This document shows, one piece after another, positions 24,496 to 32,114 of a stretch of DNA of 32,148 nt. The notes below the pieces were generated by a model. It did not search any database. It was given only the letters and a program-made list of their open reading frames with translations, and had not been told where the DNA came from. This DNA is from Saccharopolyspora oryzae (GTDB lineage Bacteria; Actinomycetota; Actinomycetes; Mycobacteriales; Pseudonocardiaceae): NCBI RefSeq assembly GCF_027853915.1, contig NZ_JAQGLA010000080.1:1-32148 (forward strand), read 5' to 3'. How positions within the stretch are numbered: the first letter of the stretch is position 1; each line of letters starts with the position of its first letter. Position numbers and translations under genes: made by a program.

Positions 24496-25542
24496 ATGGC
24501 AGCAGCGACACCGGACAAGGGCAAGGCGCTGGAGCTGGCGCTCGCCCAGATCGACAAGCAGTTCGGCAAGGGGTCGGTCATGCGACTCGGCGACGAGTCG
24601 CGCGCGCCGATCGAGGTCATCCCGACCGGTTCCATCTCGCTCGACGTGGCGCTCGGGATCGGCGGTCTGCCGCGCGGCCGGATCGTGGAGGTCTACGGCC
24701 CGGAGAGCAGCGGTAAGACCTCGGTCGCCCTGCACGCGGTGGCCAACGCCCAGAAGCTGGGCGGCACCGCGGCGTTCGTCGACGCCGAGCACGCGCTGGA
24801 CCCCGAGTACGCCAAGGCGATCGGCGTGGACACCGACGCCCTGCTGGTGTCCCAGCCGGACACCGGTGAGCAGGCGCTGGAGATCGCGGACATGCTGATC
24901 CGCTCCGGCGCGCTGGACATCATCGTCATCGACTCGGTGGCCGCGCTGGTGCCGCGCGCCGAGATCGAGGGCGACATGGGTGACAGCCACGTGGGTCTGC
25001 AGGCCAGGCTGATGAGCCAGGCGCTGCGGAAGCTGACCTCCGCGCTCTACAACGCCAAGACCACCGCGATCTTCATCAACCAGCTCCGCGAGAAGGTCGG
25101 CGTGATGTTCGGCTCCCCGGAGACCACCACCGGTGGTAAGGCGCTGAAGTTCTACTCCTCGGTGCGCCTGGACGTGCGGCGGATCGAGACGCTCAAGGAC
25201 GGCTCGGACGCGGTCGGCAACCGGACCCGCGTCAAGGTGGTCAAGAACAAGGTCGCGCCGCCGTTCAAGCAGGCCGAGTTCGACATCATCTACGGCATCG
25301 GCATCAGCCGCGAGGGTTCGCTGATCGACATGGGCGTCGAGCAGGGCATCATCCGCAAGTCCGGTGCCTGGTACACCTACGAGGGCGATCAGCTGGGCCA
25401 GGGCAAGGAGAACGCCCGCCGGTTCATGCGGGAGAACCCGGACGTCGCCAACGAGATCGAGAAGCGGATCAAGGAGAAGCTCGGCATCGGCGCCACCGTG
25501 GACGCGGAGGAAGCCGCCGAGCCGGCCCCGGTCGACTTCTGA
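24496..25542 (+). CDS. recA: Recombinase RecA
   Basis: The 348-residue recombinase forms filaments on single-stranded DNA, drives strand exchange and triggers LexA self-cleavage. It has Walker A GPESSGKT (68-75), the DAEHALDP block, Walker B (IIVIDSVAAL) and the DNA-binding loops (EIEGDMGDSHVGLQARLMSQ; GSPETTTGG). The length is normal, and no intein is inserted, unlike M. tuberculosis RecA. ATG 24496 has GAGGTGG upstream. recX follows after 18 nt, so the two are probably one operon under the SOS box. Confidence 0.99.
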   Translation: MAAATPDKGKALELALAQIDKQFGKGSVMRLGDESRAPIEVIPTGSISLDVALGIGGLPRGRIVEVYGPESSGKTSVALHAVANAQKLGGTAAFVDAEHALDPEYAKAIGVDTDALLVSQPDTGEQALEIADMLIRSGALDIIVIDSVAALVPRAEIEGDMGDSHVGLQARLMSQALRKLTSALYNAKTTAIFINQLREKVGVMFGSPETTTGGKALKFYSSVRLDVRRIETLKDGSDAVGNRTRVKVVKNKVAPPFKQAEFDIIYGIGISREGSLIDMGVEQGIIRKSGAWYTYEGDQLGQGKENARRFMRENPDVANEIEKRIKEKLGIGATVDAEEAAEPAPVDF

Positions 25543-25560
25543 TCCTGAACGTTGGTGCGG

Positions 25561-26169
25561 ATGAACGACGGTGGCAGGCGTCGGAGCGGCGGTGCGAAGA
25601 GTCGCCGCTCCGACGATGCCCGCCCGGCGGACGGGACTCCGGGCGAAGCGGCGGAGTCGAAGCGACGCAAGGACGACAACCCGGAGAGCCAGGCGCGCGA
25701 CATCGTGTACCGGCTCTTGGCGGCGCGTGCGCGCAGCCGCGGGGAGTTGCGCCAAGCCTTGCTGCGCAAGGAGATCGACGAGGACATCGCCGACGGCGTG
25801 CTGCAGAAGTTCGTCGACGCGGGTCTGGTCGACGACGCCGCCTTCGCGGAGGAGTGGGTGCACGCGCGGCAGCGCACGCAGGGCTTGGGGCGCAAGGCGC
25901 TGGGCTTCGAACTGCGCCGCAAGGGCGTCGACGAACACCTGGTGGAAGCGGCGCTGTCCACTGTGGATTCCGACGTGGAGGCGGAGCGGGCCCGCGAGCT
26001 GGTGCAGCGCAAGCTCCGCGGCATGAGCTCGCTCGACCACACCACGAAGATGCGACGCCTGGTCGGAATGCTGGCGCGCAAGGGCTATTCCGAAGGCCTG
26101 GCCTTCCGCGTGGTGCGCGAAGAGATCGAACGCTCCGGAGAAGAATCCCCGGACTTCGACACCCCGTGA
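25561..26169 (+). CDS. recX: RecA regulatory protein RecX
   Basis: The 202-residue protein is a RecX: a basic, disordered N-terminus (about 1-40), then helical triplet repeats, with ARDIVYRLLAARARSRGELRQ, VDAGLVDDAAFAEEWV and ARKGYSEGLAFRVVREEIE. RecX binds and restrains RecA filaments. It is 18 nt after recA. ATG 25561 is chosen; upstream GTG and TTG codons are in frame but lack support. A strong terminator follows. Confidence 0.95.
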   Translation: MNDGGRRRSGGAKSRRSDDARPADGTPGEAAESKRRKDDNPESQARDIVYRLLAARARSRGELRQALLRKEIDEDIADGVLQKFVDAGLVDDAAFAEEWVHARQRTQGLGRKALGFELRRKGVDEHLVEAALSTVDSDVEAERARELVQRKLRGMSSLDHTTKMRRLVGMLARKGYSEGLAFRVVREEIERSGEESPDFDTP

Positions 26170-26187
26170 CCACGAGCAGTTTCCCCT

Positions 26188-26224
26188 AAGCGGGGCCGGT
26201 TCCCAGCAGGAACCGGCCCCGCTT
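26188..26224. terminator. Bidirectional terminator after recX
   Basis: Perfect 16-bp stem (26188-26203 and 26209-26224) with loop CAGCA, flanked by TTCGTCC. It lies between the convergent recX and TetR genes. Confidence 0.88.
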
Positions 26225-26228
26225 CGTC

Positions 26229-26861
26229 CTATCCGGGCTGGGCGAGCAGTTCGCGAGCGAGGGTTTCGCTCCACCACTGCTCGATGCGATCAGGTGACCA
26301 GGAGCGCTCCGCGGTGAGCGTTGCGTAGACGTCGATGTTGCACAGGGCTGCGTAGATGTCGACGGCGGTGGGGACGTCCAGGTCCAGGCGGAGTGCGCCC
26401 CCGGGCCAGGAGGTGAACACCTGGAAGCGGGTCTGGTCGGCCACTTCTCGCGCCTTCCGGTACAAGTCGGCGAGTTCAGGTTCGGTCCGGCCGGCGTCCC
26501 GGATCAGCGTGATGAGGTTGCCGGCGCGCTCGAACAGGCGTCGGTCGTAGCCGGCCATCGCGGACAGGTGCCGCCGAGGATCGGTGGTGGCTTCCAGCTC
26601 GTCGATCTGCCGCGGTAGATCCGCTGCGATATCAGCGGCTTCGACCAATGCCCAGACCAGTCCGGTCTTGTTCTGGTAGGCCGCGTAGACGGTCGGCGCG
26701 GAAACCCCCGCCTCGCGGGCGACATCCCGCACGGTGGTGGCCGCCCAGCCCTGCGCGACGAACAGCCGACGCGCGGCGTCTGCGATCTCGGCCCTGGTCT
26801 GGTGCGCCTGCGTCATGCGGCGCAGCGAGTTGTACCGGCGCCGACCGCTCTCTTCCGCCAT
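26229..26861 (-). CDS. TetR/AcrR family transcriptional regulator
   Basis: The 210-residue repressor has an N-terminal DNA-binding domain (about 20-65: RAEIADAARRLFVAQGWAA, TVRDVAREAGVSAPTVYAAY, NKTGLVWALV) and a helical ligand-binding domain. ATG 26861 has GGAAGG at 6-nt spacing. It is divergent from a membrane-protein gene, with a palindrome between them that is probably its operator. Ligand unknown. Confidence 0.92.
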   Translation of the reverse strand: MAEESGRRRYNSLRRMTQAHQTRAEIADAARRLFVAQGWAATTVRDVAREAGVSAPTVYAAYQNKTGLVWALVEAADIAADLPRQIDELEATTDPRRHLSAMAGYDRRLFERAGNLITLIRDAGRTEPELADLYRKAREVADQTRFQVFTSWPGGALRLDLDVPTAVDIYAALCNIDVYATLTAERSWSPDRIEQWWSETLARELLAQPG

Positions 26862-26876
26862 GACCACCCTTCCGTC

Positions 26877-26909
26877 TAACGTGATGCATATTGATTATAA
26901 ACCACGTTA
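26877..26909. promoter_or_regulatory. Probable operator of the divergent TetR/membrane-protein pair
   Basis: TAACGTG (26877-26883) and CACGTTA (26903-26909) form an exact inverted repeat around 19 AT-rich nt that include TTGATTATAAAC. Its position 15 nt from the TetR start and 19 nt from the membrane-protein start would let one protein control both promoters. Confidence 0.6.
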
Positions 26910-26928
26910 AGTGAATTGGGGGTGCGCG

Positions 26929-27579
26929 ATGACCATCGCCGGTCTTGCGGGAGCAGGAGGCATCGGGTTCGTCCTGCTTGCCCTCGCCATCAACGCCGTC
27001 TACATCCGCGTCGGGTTCCCGATGCCGAACTCCGGCCGGTCCCCGTCGGAGGTGGCCGACTCGCTGGTCGCGCTCGGCGGCCGGTTGAGGAAACCTTCGG
27101 TGGTCGCGCCGGCCACGTGGCTGTTCACCACGGTTTTCGCCGCCGGGCTGCTCGCGGAGTTGTGGCGCGGCGAGCCGAGAGCAGATGCGTGGGCCCTCGT
27201 CGGCTTCGCCGGTGTCCTCATGCAGAACGCCACGTTCGCGGTGGTGGAGGCGTTGCGGTTCGGAATGGCGGCCGCGGCCCAGAACCGGGACTCGATCGTC
27301 GGGCTGTGGACGCTGAACAACGTCCTGTTCGGGTTCAACCAGGTCTTCCTGGCACTGGCCCTGATCGGATTCAGTACGGCCGGGGTCGGCGTCGGGTTCC
27401 TCCCCGAATGGCACGCTTGGCTCGGATACCTCAGCGCCGCGCTGCTGTTCGTCTCGTCGTCGGTCAGCCCCTACAACGCCGACGGCACGAACCGCATCGC
27501 GGTGACCGGCCTGATCGGCTGGCTAGGGTGGGCGGCCTGGATCGTCGTCTGCAGCGTGCTCCTGCTGGCGGGCAGCTGA
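26929..27579 (+). CDS. Membrane protein of unknown function
   Basis: The 216-residue protein has about six membrane helices (GGIGFVLLALAINAVYI, WLFTTVFAAGLLAELW, WALVGFAGVLMQNATFAVV, FGFNQVFLALALIGF, WLGYLSAALLFVSSSV, GLIGWLGWAAWIVVCSVLLL). There is no transporter motif, and the family is not recognised (a DUF4386-like fold is only a guess). ATG 26929 follows GGGGGTG; GTG 26911 would add six residues. It is divergent from TetR and probably regulated by it. Confidence 0.75.
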   Translation: MTIAGLAGAGGIGFVLLALAINAVYIRVGFPMPNSGRSPSEVADSLVALGGRLRKPSVVAPATWLFTTVFAAGLLAELWRGEPRADAWALVGFAGVLMQNATFAVVEALRFGMAAAAQNRDSIVGLWTLNNVLFGFNQVFLALALIGFSTAGVGVGFLPEWHAWLGYLSAALLFVSSSVSPYNADGTNRIAVTGLIGWLGWAAWIVVCSVLLLAGS

Positions 27580-27636
27580 GCGCCGGCCGGATCTCCCGGG
27601 TTGGGACGGCAGTGCCGGATCGTCGTGGTCGGCTCG

Positions 27637-27642
27637 TAGAGT
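27637..27642 (+). promoter_or_regulatory. Putative -10 box of a leaderless HAD-gene transcript
   Basis: TAGAGT ends 8 nt before ATG 27651; no SD is visible. Confidence 0.4.
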
Positions 27643-27650
27643 CGCCAGTC

Positions 27651-28307
27651 ATGACGACTCTCGCGGACACCCGGCACATCGTGTGGGACTGGAACGGAAC
27701 TCTCCTGGACGACAACCACGCCGTGGTATCAGCGGTGAACACCGTCTGCTCGGAATTCGACCGGGAGCACATCGACATCGACGAGTGGCGCGCGGTGTTC
27801 GGGCGACCGCTGCTGCAGTGCTACGAGCGCCTGCTGCGGAGGTCGCTGGACGACCGGGACTGGGCCCGCATCGACGTGCTCTACCACGACGCGTACAGAA
27901 AGCTGCTGGACACGTGCGGTTTGGCGAAGGGCGTGCCGAACGCCTTGCAGGACTGGGCGAAGACCGGTCGCAGCCAGTCCTTGCTGTCCATGTGGTTCCA
28001 CGGCGAGCTCGTCGAGCTGGTGACGGACCGGGGCTTGTACGAGATGTTCGCGCGCGTCGACGGTTTGCGCGCGGAGGTCGGTGGCGGTTCGAAAGCCGAG
28101 CACCTGCGCCGCCACCTGGAAGCGCAGGAGCTCGACGCCCGGGACGCGGTCCTCATCGGTGACGTCCTCGACGACGCCCACGCCGCGGAGCAGGCCGGAA
28201 CGCGCTGCGTGCTGGTCACGACCGGCGTGACCAGCCGCGAGGCCCTGGAGAAGACGGGTCGCCCGGTCGTCGACTCGATCCCCGAGGCCTTGGCCCTCCT
28301 CAACTAG
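27651..28307 (+). CDS. HAD-superfamily hydrolase (phosphoglycolate phosphatase-like)
   Basis: The 218-residue protein carries the HAD motifs: I, VWDWNGTLLDD with nucleophile Asp13; III, a Lys in GGSKAEHLRR; IV, LIGDVLDDAHAA with the Mg-binding acids. The cap domain (about 25-90) is helical, as in subclass IA. Motif I has Asn15 where most HAD phosphatases have the second Asp (general acid), a variant seen in other actinobacterial homologues as I recall. It has its own promoter and a terminator after it. Substrate unknown. Confidence 0.9.
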   Translation: MTTLADTRHIVWDWNGTLLDDNHAVVSAVNTVCSEFDREHIDIDEWRAVFGRPLLQCYERLLRRSLDDRDWARIDVLYHDAYRKLLDTCGLAKGVPNALQDWAKTGRSQSLLSMWFHGELVELVTDRGLYEMFARVDGLRAEVGGGSKAEHLRRHLEAQELDARDAVLIGDVLDDAHAAEQAGTRCVLVTTGVTSREALEKTGRPVVDSIPEALALLN

Positions 28308-28315
28308 CTCAGGCC

Positions 28316-28342
28316 GGGGGAGTTCTCGAGAAGAACTCCCCC
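28316..28342. terminator. Bidirectional terminator hairpin
   Basis: Arms GGGGGAGTTCT (28316-28326) and AGAACTCCCCC (28332-28342) pair perfectly around CGAGA. It lies between the convergent HAD and monooxygenase genes. Confidence 0.8.
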
Positions 28343-28350
28343 CGCGTCGG

Positions 28351-29874
28351 TCAGCGACCGGTCACTGCGGCGAGGACCTTGTCCAGCACTGCGTCGTCGG
28401 CGGCTTGGTCGGTGCGCCAGGCGATGAAGCCGTCCGGACGCACCAGCAGCGCGCCGCCGTCGTCGAGGCCCACCGACCGCGCCCACTCCGAGTCGAGCTG
28501 AGCCGTGCGCAGCTCAAGTCCGCTTGAAGCTGCGACCCGCTGCGCCGCTTCACCCCACGGTTCGCCGTCCGGACCGGTGAACACGGCGAACCGGGACTCG
28601 TTGAGGTCGAGCGTGGAGGTGGTCTCGTCCAGCCACCGGTGCGGCAGCCTGGAACCGGGCGCGCCGTCGAAGCTCGCCAAGAGGTCCTCAGTGGACGGAG
28701 GGGTGACCACCGGGTCGATGATCGCCGAGGAGTCGTACCGGTAGCCCATGGTCACCAGCGGGGCGTTCCACGCCCCGGCGGCAGCTCGCTCGGCGACCGC
28801 CGCCGGATCCCAGTGCAGCCGGGGGTTCTCCCAGCGCAGCAACGCCTGCTGCGTCACCAGTTCGGACACGGCGTGACGTTCTTCGTGGTAGCTGTCCAGC
28901 AGCCGGTCGCTGGCCTTCCCGGCCAGCACCAGGGCCAGCTTCCAGGCCAGGTTGTGCGCGTCGGCGAGTCCGCTGTTCAGGCCGAACGCGCCCAGCGGGG
29001 AGATGGTGCGCGCGGCGTCGCCGACCAGGAACGCCCGCCCGGACCGGAATTCGTCGGCCATCCGCGCGGTCGCCCGCCAGGTCAGCGCGCTGACGATCTC
29101 GACGGGCACGTCGGCGCCGATGGCGGTGCGCACCGCGGCGGCGCTGCGCTCCTCGGAGAAGTTCTCCCCGTCGGGCGATGTCACGTGCAGCACCCACCGC
29201 TGCTCGCCGACGGCCAGTAGCACTCCCGATGCGTCCGGATGGCTGATCTGCGTCATCGTCGGCATCGAACCGAAGTGACCCACCAGGTCGGCCTGGAACA
29301 GGATGTTCACCGTGGTGTCGCCGATCTCGCCCGGGCCCGTGGTGCTGATGCCCAGCAGGCGTCGAACCGCGCTGCGGGCGCCGTCCGCGCCCACCAGGTA
29401 GTCGGTCCGGACCACGCGTCCGTCGGAGAGAGCGACTGAGACGCCGTCGTCGTCCTGCTCGACGCCGGTGACTTCGACGTCGAATTCGATCGCCGCACCG
29501 CGCGCTCGCGCCTCCGGGATGAGCACCGAATCGAGCCGGTCCTGCGGGTAGTGGCCGTGCGGCGTCTCCGGCGACGCGGTGTTGGGGAACGGCAGTTTCG
29601 GCGCCGGTCCGGGGCGATCTATTTCGGCTGCGGTGCGGGCCTCGGCCCGCCACATCTCGGTCGAGCGCACCGCGACCGCGTCCACTCCTCCGCGCACGCC
29701 GACTTCGCGGAAGAACTCCAGCGAGCGCGGGCTGATCCCGAGCGCCCGCGGGTGGTTGGACGGTTCGGGTCGGCGTTCGAGGACCAGCGCCGGCACGCCG
29801 TGGTGGCCTAGGAACAGTGCGGTGGCCAGGCCGACGGTGCCGCCACCTGCGATGACGACCGGGTGCTGGTTCAT
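28351..29874 (-). CDS. FAD-dependent aromatic hydroxylase/monooxygenase (PF01494 type)
   Basis: The 507-residue protein has GGGTVGLATALFL after VVIA (FAD-binding GxGxxG, about 7-22), DYLVGADGARSAVRRLLGI (DG motif) and AFLVGDAARTISPLGAFGLNSGLADAHNLAWKL (GD motif in the middle), followed by a thioredoxin-like C-terminal domain. Such enzymes hydroxylate phenols, polyketides or antibiotics with NAD(P)H and O2. The GD motif has Arg where GDAAH is usual. ATG 29874 has GGAG at 6-nt spacing. It is divergent from a TetR gene with three operator copies between them, so it is probably induced by its substrate or a related compound. Substrate unknown. Confidence 0.92.
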   Translation of the reverse strand: MNQHPVVIAGGGTVGLATALFLGHHGVPALVLERRPEPSNHPRALGISPRSLEFFREVGVRGGVDAVAVRSTEMWRAEARTAAEIDRPGPAPKLPFPNTASPETPHGHYPQDRLDSVLIPEARARGAAIEFDVEVTGVEQDDDGVSVALSDGRVVRTDYLVGADGARSAVRRLLGISTTGPGEIGDTTVNILFQADLVGHFGSMPTMTQISHPDASGVLLAVGEQRWVLHVTSPDGENFSEERSAAAVRTAIGADVPVEIVSALTWRATARMADEFRSGRAFLVGDAARTISPLGAFGLNSGLADAHNLAWKLALVLAGKASDRLLDSYHEERHAVSELVTQQALLRWENPRLHWDPAAVAERAAAGAWNAPLVTMGYRYDSSAIIDPVVTPPSTEDLLASFDGAPGSRLPHRWLDETTSTLDLNESRFAVFTGPDGEPWGEAAQRVAASSGLELRTAQLDSEWARSVGLDDGGALLVRPDGFIAWRTDQAADDAVLDKVLAAVTGR

Positions 29875-29897
29875 GGCTGTCTCCATCTCACATTTTT

Positions 29898-29950
29898 GGG
29901 AACAGTGTTCCCGTTCTGGGAACACCGTACCCTATGGGTACAGTGTTCCC
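29898..29950. promoter_or_regulatory. Three tandem TetR operators between monooxygenase and tetR
   Basis: GGGAACAGTGTTCCC (29898-29912) is a perfect palindrome. GGGAACACCGTACCC (29918-29932) and GGGTACAGTGTTCCC (29936-29950) are close copies. The last two are also mirror images about 29934, forming one 33-bp near-perfect palindrome with one mismatched pair. The third copy abuts the tetR ATG and contains a -10-like TACAGT 6 nt before it, so binding would block the tetR start itself. Confidence 0.8.
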
Positions 29951-30658
29951 ATGTCTGCTCGATCGCAGTCCCCGGCGCTGGTGTGGATGCGCGACCGGCA
30001 GCGCGGCAGCCGTCCGGCGCTCACCGAGGAGAAGATCGTGCGCACCGCGATCGACCTCGCCGACGCCGAAGGCATCGAGGCGCTGTCCATGCGGCGCATC
30101 GCGGCCGAGATGGGCTCCGGCACCACCTCGCTGTACCGGCACGTCACCAACAAGGACGAGCTGATCGAGCTCATGGTCGATGCCGTCCACGGCGAGGGAG
30201 AGCCGCCAGTGGAGTCGGGCGACTGGCTCGAAGACCTCGCCGCCATCGCACGCAGCTCCCGGGCCTCGCTGCTGCGCCACCCCTGGCTAGTCCAGCAGGC
30301 GACGCGGCGGCCGACGCTCGGCCCCAACGTGCTCAAGCGCGCGGATCACCAGCTGGGCGTGGTGGGCAGGGCGACCGATGACGCGTCCCAGGCCGCGATG
30401 GTCGTCAGCGCCATCAGCACGTTCGTGCTCGGTTCCGCTGCGGCGGAACTGGCCGATCTGGAGGCTCAGCGGAGCACTGGGATGACCGAGGCGGACTGGC
30501 AGCACGCGGTCGGCGAGTACGTGCGCCAGGTGGTCGAGTCCGGGCAGTACCCGCACTTCAACCGGCGGATCCTGGAAGCCGACGACCGCGACCACGAAGC
30601 CCGCTTCGAGTTCGGCCTCGCCTGCTTGCTCGCCGGGATCGCCAGGGCCCTCGCCTGA
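29951..30658 (+). CDS. TetR family repressor with TetR_C_1-type C-terminal domain
   Basis: The 235-residue protein has a basic N-terminal extension (RSQSPALVWMRDRQRG), then the HTH domain (LTEEKIVRTAIDLADAEG, LSMRRIAAEMGSGTTSLYRHV, NKDELIELMVDAVHG) and a C-terminal domain of the tetracycline-repressor type. ATG 29951 directly follows the third operator with no SD, so the transcript is probably leaderless; the frame is open further upstream inside the monooxygenase gene but that is not coding. It likely represses itself and the divergent monooxygenase. Confidence 0.93.
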   Translation: MSARSQSPALVWMRDRQRGSRPALTEEKIVRTAIDLADAEGIEALSMRRIAAEMGSGTTSLYRHVTNKDELIELMVDAVHGEGEPPVESGDWLEDLAAIARSSRASLLRHPWLVQQATRRPTLGPNVLKRADHQLGVVGRATDDASQAAMVVSAISTFVLGSAAAELADLEAQRSTGMTEADWQHAVGEYVRQVVESGQYPHFNRRILEADDRDHEARFEFGLACLLAGIARALA

Positions 30659-30666
30659 CCGGTCAG
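30655..30666. repeat. 12-bp palindrome spanning two convergent stop codons, second copy
   Basis: CTGACCGGTCAG covers the tetR TGA and the deacetylase TGA on the other strand, with 4 nt between them; it is identical to 9476-9487. Confidence 0.6.
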
Positions 30667-32012
30667 CACAGCCAGCTGACCAGGGACACCAACGGCAAGC
30701 GCGTGCACAGGCGCTCGTAGCTGACCGCGGGGTGCTCCTGCAGTCCGTAGTCGTCGGTGGTCAGCGACCCCGATGCCGACAGCGCGAGTCCGAAGCTCAG
30801 CCCGGTCGTGCCGGGCGGGGCTGCCGGGGTCGTCCACGTCGCCGCGGTCCACTGGGCGGCGGGGGAGAAGAACGGGCTGGTCGTCCAGTAGTGCCAGGAC
30901 CCGGCCCGGTCGCGGTAGTAGACGGCGAACTGCGTCCGCGCGGTCGACTTGTACCAGGCGTTGAGCGTGTAGGTGTTGTTCTCGTGCGCGACCGGTGCGG
31001 CTTCGCCCTGGTCCATCCGCTGCAAGAGCTTGGCGTCGCCGTTGACGTAGTCCGCCAGGTCGAGCCGCTGCGCCGACTGCCCGCTGTGCGCGTCCGGCAC
31101 CTGGGTCCACTTCGGACTGTTCTGGCCCCAGCTGCTCGGCACCCAGCCCCGCGGTCCGGGTTCCTCCAGCGACGCGTTCACCAGCCCGGCGCGCGGCGCG
31201 GGCGCGGGCGGACGGACCAGCGGTGCGGGTTCACCGCCCATGACCTCGTCGACGGTGCGCACCACCGTGCCCCTGGCTTCCCGGGCGGCCAGCCACGAGG
31301 TGAACTGGTCCAGCACCCTGGGGCTGATGGACAGCGGACCGCAGAAGTCGCAGACCTGGTGCAGCACCAGGGGAACCCAGCCGCCACCGTCGGCCTCGGC
31401 GTTGAGCACGACCTGCTGGAGCTCCTCCAACGTCCAGCTCGGATCGATCATGCCGGTGCCGCGCACGGCCATCGGGTTCCGCGGCGGGATGCCCTCGGCC
31501 GGCGGGCAGTTGCCGCAACCGCGCGCCGTCCGGATGCTGCCGGTGATGCGGGCGCTGTTGTAGCCGCAGTCCCGCACGGCCTGCTCATCGGCCTGGTCGG
31601 CGATGCCGAAGGGGTAGGCGAACGAGGTCGCGCGGAATCCCCAGTCGGTCAGGTTGGCGCGGTCCTGGCAGATCTCGCGCCGGAGCTCGTCCGGGCCGAT
31701 GGTGCCCAGGTCCGGGTGGGTGACCGTGTGCCCGCCGATCTCGTGGCCGGCCGCGGACATGCCGCGCAGGTCGTCGAGGCTGAGGTAGCCGGGCTGGCCG
31801 ATGGAACCGGAGACGACGTAGAAGGTGCCGCGCATCCGGTGCTGGCTGAGGATCCGGGCACCGGCGGTCTGCGACGCGGTGCCGTCGTCGACGGTGAAGC
31901 TGACCACGGTCCGGGGCGTCGGTGCGGCGTCGGCCGGCGCGCCGAGGAACAGCACCAGCAGCACGACGCCGGTGCAGGTGAGAGCTCGGCTCAGCAGTTT
32001 CCGCGCATCCAT
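30663..32012 (-). CDS. Secreted polysaccharide deacetylase (NodB fold) with C-terminal beta domain
   Basis: The 449-residue precursor has a signal peptide (cleavage near APADA-A, about 30). The NodB domain follows: SFTVDDG with Asp42 and Asp43, HTVTHPDL with metal-binding His95 and His99, SFAYPFG, and LVLHQ. This carbohydrate esterase 4 family removes acetyl (sometimes formyl) groups from chitin, peptidoglycan or xylan. Cys-rich loops (RGCGNCPP, VCDFCGP) suggest disulfides. A Pro-rich linker (about 262-275) leads to a C-terminal jelly-roll-like domain (LVNASLEEPGPRGWVPSSW onward), probably carbohydrate-binding. ATG 32012 has a GTG just upstream in frame; the exact start is uncertain. Convergent with tetR. 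Confidence 0.9.
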   Translation of the reverse strand: MDARKLLSRALTCTGVVLLVLFLGAPADAAPTPRTVVSFTVDDGTASQTAGARILSQHRMRGTFYVVSGSIGQPGYLSLDDLRGMSAAGHEIGGHTVTHPDLGTIGPDELRREICQDRANLTDWGFRATSFAYPFGIADQADEQAVRDCGYNSARITGSIRTARGCGNCPPAEGIPPRNPMAVRGTGMIDPSWTLEELQQVVLNAEADGGGWVPLVLHQVCDFCGPLSISPRVLDQFTSWLAAREARGTVVRTVDEVMGGEPAPLVRPPAPAPRAGLVNASLEEPGPRGWVPSSWGQNSPKWTQVPDAHSGQSAQRLDLADYVNGDAKLLQRMDQGEAAPVAHENNTYTLNAWYKSTARTQFAVYYRDRAGSWHYWTTSPFFSPAAQWTAATWTTPAAPPGTTGLSFGLALSASGSLTTDDYGLQEHPAVSYERLCTRLPLVSLVSWLC

Positions 32013-32072
32013 CACCGGACCGCCAAACGGGGTCGACCGACCTGACGTCCGGGACGTTACGGCTGGTGGAGG

Positions 32073-32092
32073 ACGTGCTGGATCCAGCACGT
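32073..32092. repeat. 20-bp perfect palindrome upstream of the deacetylase
   Basis: ACGTGCTGGATCCAGCACGT, 60 nt before the deacetylase start. It could be an operator in its promoter region. Confidence 0.55.
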
Positions 32093-32114
32093 GAGGTGGA
32101 TGGGGTACGCCGTC

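Noticed and set aside
24496..25542. Intein in recA
   Set aside because: The frame is continuous at 348 residues and the DNA-binding loops are uninterrupted.
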